Shown: one piece after another, positions 44,728 to 53,216 of the stretch
How positions within the stretch are numbered: position 1 is the first letter of the stretch
How the letters are laid out: each line of letters opens with the position of its first letter
Position numbers and translations under genes: made by a program
Assembly (NCBI RefSeq): GCF_001429295.1
Contig: NZ_LMJL01000012.1
Span: 1,559,990-1,616,184, forward strand
DNA: 56,195 nt
Origin: Flavobacterium sp. Root935
Lineage (GTDB): Bacteria > Bacteroidota > Bacteroidia > Flavobacteriales > Flavobacteriaceae
Direction: 5' to 3'
The notes under the pieces: model-generated
The model's database searches: none
What the model was told of the DNA's origin: nothing
What the model saw: only the letters and a program-made list of their open reading frames with translations

Positions 44728-45762
44728 TTAATCAAACAATCTCCTTATCCCATAAGGATCAATCGTCACTATCGAACCATCTTCAAGATAATCGATTTTG
44801 GTAACTTTCATGCTTCTTAAATGCGTTACACCTTTTGACAAACTCGAATCGTGGTAAAATAAATACCATTCACCTTCAACTTCACAAATTGAATGATGCG
44901 ACGTCCATCCTACAACCGGATTCAAGATTCTTCCCTGATACGTAAATGGTCCATAAGGATTATCGCCAATAGCATAACAAATAAAATGCGTGTCACCTGT
45001 AGAATACGAGAAATAATATTTTCCGTTATACTTATGAACCCATGAAGCTTCAAAGAAACGACGGTCATTATCCCCTGCTAAAAGATCTTTTCCGTTTTCA
45101 TCCAGAATTTTAATTTCTCTTGGATCTTCTGCAAACTCAAGCATATCATCACGAAGCAAGGCTACGATTGGTCCTAAAGCAGGTTCATTTCCAGAAGGTT
45201 CTTCGTTATTTTGATTGTATTTGTTATTTCTATATTTCTGTAATTGCCCGCCCCAAATACCGCCAAAATATATATAATGCTTTCCGTCTTCGTCTTCAAA
45301 AACCGCAGGATCAATGCTGTAACTTCCTTTTATGGCGTCTGGCTGAGGTAAAAAAGGTCCAACTGGAGAATCACTTACAGCAACTCCAATCTGAAAAATT
45401 CCGTTGGCACGTTTGGCAGGGAAATACAAATAATATTTTCCGTTTTTATGCGCAGCATCTGGCGCCCACATTTGTTTTTCGGCCCATCGAACATCATTCA
45501 CATGAAGTGCAACACCATTATCAACGGCTTTTGATGAAATGTCATCCATCGAGAAAACATGATAATCTTCCATTCCGAAATGATCTCCATTATCGTTAAA
45601 AGGAATTCCCGCATCAATATCATGCGACGGATAAATATAAATTTTACCATTAAATACATGCGCAGACGGATCTGCAGTATAAATATGAGAGACTAAAGGC
45701 TTTGAAATTGCCAGTTTATTAATTTCTTCGAAATTAATTTGTTCAATACTATCTTCAGGCAT
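44728..45762 (-). CDS. GH43 family β-xylosidase, cytoplasmic
   Basis: This 344-aa glycoside hydrolase has no signal peptide and is predicted to act in the cytoplasm. The five-bladed GH43 propeller residues are visible: the general base D31 in TADPSAHVF, the pKa-modulating D151 in SIDPAVF, and the general acid E238 in RFFEASWVH. MWAPDAAHKNGKYYLYFPA and GWTSHHSICEVEGEWYLFYHD are further typical segments. It would cut imported xylo-oligosaccharides to xylose; arabinofuranosidase activity is the alternative within this family. It lies 21 bases behind the symporter gene, so transport and cleavage are coupled in one operon. Confidence 0.9.
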   Translation of the reverse strand: MPEDSIEQINFEEINKLAISKPLVSHIYTADPSAHVFNGKIYIYPSHDIDAGIPFNDNGDHFGMEDYHVFSMDDISSKAVDNGVALHVNDVRWAEKQMWAPDAAHKNGKYYLYFPAKRANGIFQIGVAVSDSPVGPFLPQPDAIKGSYSIDPAVFEDEDGKHYIYFGGIWGGQLQKYRNNKYNQNNEEPSGNEPALGPIVALLRDDMLEFAEDPREIKILDENGKDLLAGDNDRRFFEASWVHKYNGKYYFSYSTGDTHFICYAIGDNPYGPFTYQGRILNPVVGWTSHHSICEVEGEWYLFYHDSSLSKGVTHLRSMKVTKIDYLEDGSIVTIDPYGIRRLFD

Positions 45763-45783
45763 AGTGATATCTTTGTTTAATAA

Positions 45784-47217
45784 TTAAGTTCTTCTTTCTT
45801 TTAATTCTGTTTCAATCTGCACTTCCATCTGTTTATTTATTTTATAGAAAAACAATAATCCAGCTCCAATTAAAAATGGAATTGCAGGAAAGATGCTGAC
45901 CAATAATTTGATTCCGTTAATGGCAGTTTCTGTCTGTACAGCCGAATTTGGAGCGTAATGAAAATAACCTAGAAACAATGTTGTTAAGGCTCCGCCAATA
46001 CTCAATCCTGCTTTTAAACCTACCATCATTGCAGAGAAAATAATTGCAGTTGCGCGGCGGTTGTTCAGCCATTCTGAATAATCAGCTACATCAGCAATCA
46101 TCGCCCAAAGAATTGGAATCGTGATTCCGTAGAAAAATCCATGTAAAATTTGGGAGAAAAACATCAATCTGACTGATGTTGGAGGGTAGAAATAGAATGC
46201 GATAATAAATAAGGTTGAAATAAATAAAAACAATCTGAATACATTTCGCTTTCCGTATTTATCTGCCAGGTTTTTAGATAATGTAATTCCGACGATCATA
46301 AATATAATTCCGCCGGCATTAAACAATCCAAATCCTGCAGAAACGGGATCATTTCCAAAATGATTCAACCCGATATTTGATAAAGTATCCAAAATAGGCT
46401 GAATAAAAACTGCCAACTGCTCTTTAGCTACATAGTTTTCAAAATAATAAACATACGAACCGCCTTTCATCGCCAAGGTAATGAAAACCAAAGTAGTAAG
46501 AGAAAGCATAATTACCCAAGGTCTGTTTTTGACTAAGTCGCCTAAATCTTCTTTTACACTCGATTTTTGTTCTGGTTTTGGAATAATCCTTTCTTTGGTA
46601 GTCAAAAATGTAATTAAAAGCATGATGGTTCCAATAACTGCTAGAACTGTCATTACTTTTTCAATGCCAATTGCCTTGTCTCCGTTTCCTGCACTTTTTA
46701 TAATTCCAAGCATAAAAACCTGAACAAAAAACTGAGCAAACATAACCGCTACAAAACGATAGGAAGACATACTGTTTCTTTCGGACATATCGCCTGTTAT
46801 AACGCCGCTCAAAGCAGAATAAGGCAGATTATTTCCTGCATAAAAAAGTAGTAATAAAGTATAAGTTACTACTGCGTAAATTACTTTTCCTTTATAAGAG
46901 AAATCTGGAGTTGAAAAGGCTAATAATGCTACTACTCCAAGCGGAATTGCAGTTGCTAAAATCCACGGTCTGAATTTTCCCCATTTTGTACTGGTTCTAT
47001 CTGCTAAAACTCCAATAATTGGATTAAAAATAAAAGCGGCAACTAACCCAACGACTAGCATTATAATAGATGAATCTGTTGGCGATAAGCCGTAAATATC
47101 GGTGTAGAAATAAGCCAGATATGTCATCAAAGTCTGAAAAACTAAATTGGCAGCTAGGTCTCCCAAGCTGTACCCAATTTTTTCTTTGATAGATAATTTT
47201 TGTGAAATGTTAGTCAT
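45784..47217 (-). CDS. GPH-family sugar:cation symporter (xyloside transporter)
   Basis: This 477-aa inner-membrane protein should have 12 transmembrane helices. It carries the family motif near residues 69-85 (GVLADRTSTKWGKFRPW) between helices 2 and 3 and starts with KEKIGYSLGDLAANL, typical of glycoside-pentoside-hexuronide symporters. Members carry melibiose, glucuronides or xylosides with H+ or Na+. Because a cytoplasmic GH43 enzyme is encoded 21 bases downstream, xylo-oligosaccharides are the likely cargo; glucuronides are possible as well, given GH67 nearby. Two LacI-type operator sites lie upstream (47346-47357 and 47424-47435), on either side of a TAAATTTG box. Confidence 0.9.
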   Translation of the reverse strand: MTNISQKLSIKEKIGYSLGDLAANLVFQTLMTYLAYFYTDIYGLSPTDSSIIMLVVGLVAAFIFNPIIGVLADRTSTKWGKFRPWILATAIPLGVVALLAFSTPDFSYKGKVIYAVVTYTLLLLFYAGNNLPYSALSGVITGDMSERNSMSSYRFVAVMFAQFFVQVFMLGIIKSAGNGDKAIGIEKVMTVLAVIGTIMLLITFLTTKERIIPKPEQKSSVKEDLGDLVKNRPWVIMLSLTTLVFITLAMKGGSYVYYFENYVAKEQLAVFIQPILDTLSNIGLNHFGNDPVSAGFGLFNAGGIIFMIVGITLSKNLADKYGKRNVFRLFLFISTLFIIAFYFYPPTSVRLMFFSQILHGFFYGITIPILWAMIADVADYSEWLNNRRATAIIFSAMMVGLKAGLSIGGALTTLFLGYFHYAPNSAVQTETAINGIKLLVSIFPAIPFLIGAGLLFFYKINKQMEVQIETELKERRT

Positions 47218-47246
47218 TGGTGGTTTTGTGATTAGTTAGCTTATCT

Positions 47247-47328
47247 CCTACAAGTTTTCAAAACATTGTAGGTCTTGGTTCGAACTGCTTTTTTAGTCAT
47301 TACTGCAAGGTTTTCTAACCTTACAGAA
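47247..47328. repeat. Two interspersed palindromes upstream of the symporter gene
   Basis: CCTACAA (47247-47253) pairs with TTGTAGG (47266-47272), extended by an inner GTTTT/AAAAC stem. AAGGTT (47307-47312) pairs with AACCTT (47317-47322). They resemble the palindrome at 40333-40365 and would be in the symporter mRNA leader. Confidence 0.5.
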
Positions 47329-47345
47329 ATAAAATCTTTATTAAA

Positions 47346-47357
47346 ACAATCGGTTGT
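47346..47357. promoter_or_regulatory. Candidate LacI-type operator (site 2)
   Basis: ACAATCGGTTGT, the exact reverse complement of site 1. It lies about 130 bases before the symporter start codon and downstream of the candidate -7 box. Confidence 0.65.
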
Positions 47358-47385
47358 GTAAAATTAGATAAAAAAACATATTATG

Positions 47386-47393
47386 CAAATTTA
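47386..47393 (-). promoter_or_regulatory. Candidate -7 box for the symporter-GH43 operon
   Basis: On the - strand this reads TAAATTTG, matching TAnnTTTG. It lies between operator sites 2 and 3. No TTG at the usual spacing was found upstream, so the call is tentative. Confidence 0.4.
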
Positions 47394-47423
47394 GTTTACT
47401 TTATTTCAATAATATTTTAAAAA

Positions 47424-47435
47424 ACAACCGCTTGT
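47424..47435. promoter_or_regulatory. Candidate LacI-type operator (site 3, variant)
   Basis: ACAACCGCTTGT differs from site 1 at one position. Its centre is 78 bases from the centre of site 2, on the other side of the TAAATTTG box. Confidence 0.5.
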
Positions 47436-47469
47436 TAGTAATTTTCTAATAGAAACAATATTTAACTAA

Positions 47470-48579
47470 TTATTCTTCAGCATTTTTTAACTTCAAAATA
47501 CTATCGTAAGCAAGTTTGTGTTTTAAATTAACATCAAAGGGCAGCGGATAATTGGTTCTGCCTTTAATTGGCCAGTCATTTAACCAGGATTGCCCATCGT
47601 AAACACCCCAAAAAGTAACTCGGCTAATTTTGTCTTTGTGTTTTAAAAATAATTTAAAAATAGATGCATAGCGTTCTGCTAATTTTGTTTGAATAGAATC
47701 TGGCAACTTTTCAGAATACGGATTCATTTTTGGATTTCCCTCAAATTTCTGATTGACATCTGCTCCTTTTAAATCCCACGGATTTGGTAAAACCGTAATA
47801 TCCAATTCTGTAAAAGCAACTTTAATTCCCAATGCAGAATACTCTAAAATACTTTTCTCGATTTCTTCAATCGATGGACTTTGCAACCTCCAATGTCCTT
47901 GAATCCCAACACCATCAACTTTTCCGCCTTCGGCTTTTATTCTTTTTATTAAAGCAATCGCTCCAGCTCGTTTTGCAGGTTCTTCGATATTATAATCGTT
48001 GTAATATAACTCTGCTTTTGGATCTGCCTTTTCTGCCAGTTTAAAAGCATCAACTAAATATTTTTCGCCCAGTGCTTTCAAAAAAACAGACTGTCTCAAA
48101 GTACCGTCATCGTTTAAAGCTTCATTTACGACATCCCAAGAATTGATTCTTCCTTTATACTTAGAAACAATAGTTGTGATATGATCTTTCATAAAAGCTT
48201 TCATTTCTGTACTGTCTATAATTTTCTCCATCCACGGCGCTAATTGACTGTGCCAAATCAAAGTGTGCCCATGAATAAACATTTTGTTTTTCTCGCCATA
48301 TTCCACAAATTTATCTGATAAAACAAAATCATATTTATCTTTCTGCGGATGCGTGAACATTGATTTCATGATATTTTCTGCTGTAATTGCATTAAATTCT
48401 TTTTTAATCAACGAATCTACTTTGGTATCTTTTTGTTCGATTTGATCTGCACTTAAAGCTGTTCCTATGTAAAAATCATTTTTGTAAACATCTTTTAGTG
48501 AAGCGGTTTCTTTTTGAGATGTACAGCTTACAGTCAGTAAAGTTGTGACGGCAAATAAATAAGGTTTAATAAATTTCAT
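47470..48579 (-). CDS. GH10 endo-β-1,4-xylanase lipoprotein
   Basis: This 369-aa lipoprotein has a lipobox VSC with acylated C19. The GH10 domain covers about 28-362: AENIMKSMFTHPQKDKYDF, the HGHTLIWHSQLAPW segment, the acid/base E153 in WDVVNEALND, and the nucleophile E258 in VAFTELDIT. FWGVYDGQSWLNDWP lies near the end. It cleaves the xylan backbone, probably at the outer membrane, or in the periplasm if facing inward. There is no extra binding module. The gene lies between the uxuA gene (188 bases upstream, with repeats) and the symporter operon, and could be its own transcription unit. Confidence 0.94.
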   Translation of the reverse strand: MKFIKPYLFAVTTLLTVSCTSQKETASLKDVYKNDFYIGTALSADQIEQKDTKVDSLIKKEFNAITAENIMKSMFTHPQKDKYDFVLSDKFVEYGEKNKMFIHGHTLIWHSQLAPWMEKIIDSTEMKAFMKDHITTIVSKYKGRINSWDVVNEALNDDGTLRQSVFLKALGEKYLVDAFKLAEKADPKAELYYNDYNIEEPAKRAGAIALIKRIKAEGGKVDGVGIQGHWRLQSPSIEEIEKSILEYSALGIKVAFTELDITVLPNPWDLKGADVNQKFEGNPKMNPYSEKLPDSIQTKLAERYASIFKLFLKHKDKISRVTFWGVYDGQSWLNDWPIKGRTNYPLPFDVNLKHKLAYDSILKLKNAEE

Positions 48580-48629
48580 ATATTTTTGGTTTAATAGTTA
48601 ATAGTTTTTATCTAATCTACGATCACAGT

Positions 48630-48735
48630 TTTATCATTTCGAAGTAAGGAAAAATTGCACTCAGGATTTGACAAAGATTAGCGACATTATACAGAGTTTC
48701 TCGTGCGATTCCGCGTTCCTCGGAATGACAAATAG
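48630..48735. repeat. Interspersed repeat upstream of the GH10 gene
   Basis: Segments such as GAGTTTCTCGTGCGATTCCG and CGTTCCTCGGAATGACAAAT form a unit with an ATTCCG/CGGAAT hairpin (around 48708-48726). From memory it resembles a widely scattered Flavobacterium intergenic repeat. Borders are approximate. Confidence 0.5.
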
Positions 48736-48767
48736 ATCACTGATCTCTTCTAAACCGTAAGTTTATT

Positions 48768-49937
48768 TTATTTCAATTTATAAGCAATTCCCATTTCTAA
48801 TCCTCTTAACTCAGCAAGACCTTTTAGTCTTCCTACCAAAGAATATCCAGGATAGGTTTCTTTCGTTTCATCTGCTGAATGCAGAAATCCGTGATCGGGA
48901 CGCATTGGCAAGCTTATTTTTGTTTTATCCATCAGCATCAATAATTTTTCTACAATAGCTTCCATATTCGCATCACCATTTAAATGTTCTGATTCCCTGA
49001 AAATAGTTTCGCTTTCGCGGATGGTATTTCGGAGATGCAAAAAATGAATCCTGTCTCCAAAATCGTCTATCATTTTCTCCAGGTTATTATTAGGATTTGC
49101 ACCCAGAGAGCCTGTGCAATAACACAATCCGTTTGCATGTAATGGAACAGCTTCAAAAATGGCTTTAATATCTTGTTCTGTAGAAACAATCCTCGGCAAT
49201 CCTAAAACAGAAAACGGCGGATCATCAGGATGAATCGCTAATTTTGCGCCAATTTCTTCTGCAATGGGAGCAACTTCTGATAAAAAATAAATCAAGTTTT
49301 CTCTCAATTTTTCATTATCAATATTGGCATAATTATCTAATAAAGATAAAATCTGTTCTGCCGTAAAATTGACCTTACTTCCCGGCAATCCCAACAAAAC
49401 ATTTTTAAATAATAATGCTTTTTCATCTTCTGAAAGTTTATTCCCAAAGTTTAAGGCATTGTGTTTTTGAACCTCAGAATAATCGTTTTCAGCATTTGGT
49501 CTTTTTAAAAGAAAAACATCAAAATAAGTAAAAGCATCCTGATTATAAAGTAAGGCTTTACTTCCATCTCCGTTGATAAAATTATGATTTGTTCTAACCC
49601 AGTCCAAAATCGGCATAAAATTATAGGTGATAATTTTGATACCGCATTCTGCCAGATTTCTTAAACTAATTTTATAATTTTCGATGTACTGCAGGTAATT
49701 TCCTGAGGCTCTTTTTATTTCTTCATGCACAGGCAGACTTTCAACCACAGTCCATTCTAATCCATAATTCCGAATGATTTCTTGCCTTTCCTTTATTGCT
49801 TCAATCGTCCAGATATCACCAACCGGAATTTGATGCAAAGCGGTTACAATTCCCGTTGCTCCAGCTTGCTTAATATCAGTCAAACTTACATTGTCATTAG
49901 GACCGAACCATCTCATGGTTTGCTGCATTTTTATCAT
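48768..49937 (-). CDS. uxuA: Mannonate dehydratase
   Basis: This 389-aa enzyme dehydrates D-mannonate to 2-keto-3-deoxy-D-gluconate. The start region MQQTMRWFGPNDNVSL, DIKQAGATGIVTALHQIP matches the UxuA family; the ATG at 49928 (residue 4) aligns best with known starts and is an alternative. Further family segments are KIITYNFMPILDWVRT, KLAIHPDDPPFSVLGLPRI, the metal-site region GLCYCTGSLGANPNN, and HFLHLRN with MRPDHGFLH near the end. It is third in the unit GH67, SDR, uxuA, so it follows directly on removal of glucuronate side chains and their reduction. Confidence 0.95.
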   Translation of the reverse strand: MIKMQQTMRWFGPNDNVSLTDIKQAGATGIVTALHQIPVGDIWTIEAIKERQEIIRNYGLEWTVVESLPVHEEIKRASGNYLQYIENYKISLRNLAECGIKIITYNFMPILDWVRTNHNFINGDGSKALLYNQDAFTYFDVFLLKRPNAENDYSEVQKHNALNFGNKLSEDEKALLFKNVLLGLPGSKVNFTAEQILSLLDNYANIDNEKLRENLIYFLSEVAPIAEEIGAKLAIHPDDPPFSVLGLPRIVSTEQDIKAIFEAVPLHANGLCYCTGSLGANPNNNLEKMIDDFGDRIHFLHLRNTIRESETIFRESEHLNGDANMEAIVEKLLMLMDKTKISLPMRPDHGFLHSADETKETYPGYSLVGRLKGLAELRGLEMGIAYKLK

Positions 49938-49952
49938 ACTTCTTTTTTTTAC

Positions 49953-50032
49953 GCCACGAAGGCACTAAGTCACAAAGTTTTTCCCTTCCAAATATTTTAA
50001 AATAAACCTTTGTGACTTAGCGACTTTGTGGC
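49953..50032. repeat. Imperfect inverted repeat between the SDR and uxuA genes
   Basis: The arm 49953-49980 (starting GCCACGAAGGCACTAAGTC) is complementary to 50005-50032 at most positions, with 24 bases between. CTTTGTGACTTAG-type units of this kind recur between Flavobacterium genes. The structure may lower readthrough or stabilise the mRNA segment upstream. Confidence 0.6.
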
Positions 50033-50042
50033 ATTTTCACAA

Positions 50043-50780
50043 TTAAAACCCAATACTATTTCCTCCATCAACTGGCAAAATCGTTCCTGTTGTATATTTT
50101 GACTCGTTTAAAGCAAAATAATAAACAGCATCTGCAATATCTGAAGGTTCTCCTAAAAATCCCATTGGAGTTCTTCCCAATACTTTATTTTTTCTTTCTG
50201 GATCATTATCCAAAGCTGCCGCTGACATTTTAGTTTTAATAAATCCTGGAGCAATACAGTTTACGCGAATGCCAGACGGAGCCAATTCTGTTGCCATTGC
50301 GCGTGTCATAGATTCAATTGCGCCTTTACTTGCAGAATATGCAATTACTTTTGGAATTCCGTATTGCGATGCCATTGAACTGATATTAACGATACTTCCT
50401 CCGCCATTTTCTTTCATGTTTTTAATCACTTCTCTACTTACTGTAAAAACACTCAAAAGATTGGTGTGAATTACCGAAAGAAAATCTTCGTCCGTCACGT
50501 CTGGAATTTCTTTTTTAAGATTGATTCCTGCATTATTTACCAAAATATCTATTGAACCATGTTTTGTAAGACTTTCAATCATTGCAGGAATTCCAGCCAA
50601 ATCATTCAAATCAAAAATCACTGGAATTGCATTTTCACCAATTTCACGACAAGCATCTTCGGTCTTCTCTTTCGATCGGCCAATTATATACGTTTTGATT
50701 CCGTTATCACACAGTTTTTTTGCTGTGGCATAACCTAAACCTGAATTTCCTCCTGTAACAATTGCAGTTTTTTTACTCAT
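50043..50780 (-). CDS. Short-chain dehydrogenase, probable fructuronate reductase
   Basis: This 245-aa classical SDR has the cofactor motif TGGNSGLG at 9-16, NNAG at 82-85, N107, and the catalytic S135, Y148 and K152 in YSASK. The C-terminus is VDGGNSIGF. Position between the GH67 and uxuA genes strongly suggests that it reduces D-fructuronate to D-mannonate, a step done by the unrelated UxuB in E. coli; SDR-type replacements are known in other bacteria. SDR sequence alone does not fix the substrate, and a 2-keto-3-deoxygluconate dehydrogenase role is the alternative. The gene starts 14 bases behind the GH67 gene, so the two are one operon. Confidence 0.82.
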   Translation of the reverse strand: MSKKTAIVTGGNSGLGYATAKKLCDNGIKTYIIGRSKEKTEDACREIGENAIPVIFDLNDLAGIPAMIESLTKHGSIDILVNNAGINLKKEIPDVTDEDFLSVIHTNLLSVFTVSREVIKNMKENGGGSIVNISSMASQYGIPKVIAYSASKGAIESMTRAMATELAPSGIRVNCIAPGFIKTKMSAAALDNDPERKNKVLGRTPMGFLGEPSDIADAVYYFALNESKYTTGTILPVDGGNSIGF

Positions 50781-50794
50781 AATTTATTATGTAA

Positions 50795-52945
50795 TTAATT
50801 TCCCGGCGCAAATGGGAATTTTAATGATTTAAAATATTCTAATGTTTGTGTTGGTTTTTCAACTCCTTCAGGAAGTTCTTTTCCAGAAAACTGCTGAAAA
50901 TATAATAAGCAGGCATCGCGCCACCATTTTGCTTCTTTTTGTTGAATTTCTAATAACATTTTAACTTCGTTAAAACGTTCGTAGTCAATATATTTTTCTG
51001 TTTTATTCCAAACATTTTGCATCTCTGTAACCTGATTTACACCTTCCTGATATTTAAGCGAAAGTCCGTTCCAAAGTGTCTGACCGTTTTTCAGTTTATA
51101 ATCCCACGAAATATGATGAAACCATAGTAAATCTTTCTCAGGACAGGTTTCTATATTATCAAAAAGCTTTTCTAGTTCTGGCGCGTATTGGGAAGTGGCA
51201 TTTGTTCCCGACTTTGACCTGTCGAAACCAATTCCATTTTTGTCCGCTTTATGATAGTAAGTAGGATTCCATTCTGGACGTGATAAATCTGAAACCCAAG
51301 GTCCCGGTCCGTAGTGATGACCTGTATCCATAATATGATGCAGACCAAGCGGTGTCATATAATTTACAATGGCTTCACGCGAATCGATCATCATCTTTTT
51401 AACTGGTTTTATAAAATTTTCATCGTTTGAAAAAGTACATCTCAACCACTCATCGGCAATCGTTTCTGAATCCAAATACGGATTCCAAGCCAGTCTTCCG
51501 AAACCATACCAATTTGCCTGTGCAAAAGGATGCCCAGTCCAGTTCAAATCGTTGCCGATATTGGCAACACCAGCAATTCCAGTTAGTTTATTTTCATATA
51601 AAGTACCATCTATAACTTTGGCAACGGTTGAACCTTTTCCTTTTTGATACGTATCTGATTCTAAAACTTCCTGAAATAATTTGGGCAGAAAAACCAAATG
51701 CGTGCTAAATCCTAAATATTCCTGAGTGATTTGAAATTCCATCATTAAAGGCGTTTTTGGCATAGCACCAAATAAAGGATGAAATGGTTCTCTAGGCTGA
51801 AAATCAATTGCTCCATTTTTTACCTGAACAATTACGTTTTTTTTGAATTTTCCATCATACGGCTGAAATTCGGCATAAGCCTGTTTTGCACGATCATTTG
51901 TGTCGTGTTCTGAATATACAAAGGCTCTCCACATAATTACACCTCCAAAAGGAGCAACTGCATCTGCAAGCATATTGGCGCCATCAACATGATCCCTTCC
52001 GTAATTTTGAGGCCCAGGCTGACCTTCTGAATTGGCTTTCACCAAGAACCCTCCAAAATCAGGAATTCGTTTGTAAATTTCTTTTGCTTTATTTTTCCAC
52101 CAATTCATCACTTCAGGATCTTTGGGGTCGGCAGATTTTAGTTTTCCAATTTCAATTGGTGCCGAAAATCTTGCAGTTAAATATACTTTAATTCCATAAG
52201 GCCTGAAAATATTCGCTAAAGCTTCAACTTTTTCTAAATATTGTGAGGTCAGGATTAAAGCATTTGCATTCACATTATTTAAAACAGTTCCATTAATTCC
52301 AATTGAAGCATTCATTCTTGCATAATCGATATAACGCTGATCGATAAAATCAGGAAGTTTCTGCCAATTCCATAAAGAAAATCCTGCATAACCTCTTTCA
52401 ATTGTACGGTCGAGATTATCCCAATGATTTAAGATGCGGATATTTGTTTTTGGAGAATCAACAATATTTAAATTCTGGATTGATTTATTGGTTTGCAATA
52501 TTCTCAGGAAATTAAAAACTCCGTACAAAACTGCAATGTCATTATTACCCGTAATAATGATTTGTTTTTTGCTTTTAAGGGAAATAGATTTAATAATAAA
52601 ACCTTCTGTATTTATTTTATCAAAATCAGACTGTACTTCTTTTTTAACTTCAGCATTTAAACTCGATTGTGAACCAATTATTAAATTGTTCTCTCCTTTT
52701 ATATCCGAATTAATTTCAAGAATATTTCCGAACAAATCTAAAAATCCTATTTTGAGTTCCTTTTCAGCAATTTTTATGGTTTCGGAATTTCCTAAGACTA
52801 CAATTTTTTTAAGATTGTTTTTATATTCTGAAGCAATTGCAGAATTGCTCACAACATTGTACTGAAGCCACAATTTATAATCCTTTTGGGCCCAAGCTGA
52901 AAAGGAAATCAAAATAAACAAGAAAACAAATCTTAATGAAGTCAT
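50795..52945 (-). CDS. GH67 α-glucuronidase
   Basis: This 716-aa enzyme has a signal peptide (about 1-19, SAWA before QKDY) and should be periplasmic. It shows the full GH67 layout. The N-terminal domain is at about 20-160 and the (β/α)8 domain follows with the general acid glutamate near 306 (KANSEGQPGP). The two general bases lie near 378 (NGAIDFQPREP) and 404 (MMEFQITQEYLG). A C-terminal helical domain ends the protein (HHYGPGPW, WNPTYYHKAD, LLWFHHISWDYKL). It removes (4-O-methyl-)glucuronic acid from the non-reducing end of xylo-oligosaccharides, ahead of the SDR and uxuA steps. Its 271-base upstream region holds a LacI-type operator at 53064-53075. Confidence 0.95.
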   Translation of the reverse strand: MTSLRFVFLFILISFSAWAQKDYKLWLQYNVVSNSAIASEYKNNLKKIVVLGNSETIKIAEKELKIGFLDLFGNILEINSDIKGENNLIIGSQSSLNAEVKKEVQSDFDKINTEGFIIKSISLKSKKQIIITGNNDIAVLYGVFNFLRILQTNKSIQNLNIVDSPKTNIRILNHWDNLDRTIERGYAGFSLWNWQKLPDFIDQRYIDYARMNASIGINGTVLNNVNANALILTSQYLEKVEALANIFRPYGIKVYLTARFSAPIEIGKLKSADPKDPEVMNWWKNKAKEIYKRIPDFGGFLVKANSEGQPGPQNYGRDHVDGANMLADAVAPFGGVIMWRAFVYSEHDTNDRAKQAYAEFQPYDGKFKKNVIVQVKNGAIDFQPREPFHPLFGAMPKTPLMMEFQITQEYLGFSTHLVFLPKLFQEVLESDTYQKGKGSTVAKVIDGTLYENKLTGIAGVANIGNDLNWTGHPFAQANWYGFGRLAWNPYLDSETIADEWLRCTFSNDENFIKPVKKMMIDSREAIVNYMTPLGLHHIMDTGHHYGPGPWVSDLSRPEWNPTYYHKADKNGIGFDRSKSGTNATSQYAPELEKLFDNIETCPEKDLLWFHHISWDYKLKNGQTLWNGLSLKYQEGVNQVTEMQNVWNKTEKYIDYERFNEVKMLLEIQQKEAKWWRDACLLYFQQFSGKELPEGVEKPTQTLEYFKSLKFPFAPGN

Positions 52946-53063
52946 TGGTTTTAATTTATTCTTTACAATTTTATTTTAAAAGAATCAATATTTAATTCCT
53001 TAATAAAAGTATTTGACAAAATTTTAATTTAAAAAATACATTATCTGAAATAAAATACTGATT

Positions 53064-53075
53064 GCAATCGGTTGC
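53064..53075. promoter_or_regulatory. Candidate LacI-type operator (site 4)
   Basis: GCAATCGGTTGC shares the 10-base core CAATCGGTTG with site 2 and is palindromic around the central CG except at one pair. It lies 119 bases before the GH67 start and behind the LacI-family gene. Confidence 0.65.
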
Positions 53076-53150
53076 GTAAAAATATAAGATTGTTATATAA
53101 GAAAAAAATTTTAGCTGTCTTTTTTTCAAAAAATAATTAGTATAACAAAT

Positions 53151-53184
53151 AAAAGCAGGATAATTATAAAAACTATCCTGCTTT
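53151..53184 (-). terminator. Terminator behind the LacI-family gene
   Basis: AAAGCAGGATA (53152-53162) pairs with TATCCTGCTTT (53174-53184). On the - strand it is followed by a T-rich stretch. It separates the regulator gene from the GH67 operon. Confidence 0.75.
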
Positions 53185-53216
53185 AACTGGGTTGAATTTG
53201 TATTAAAATCCTATTT

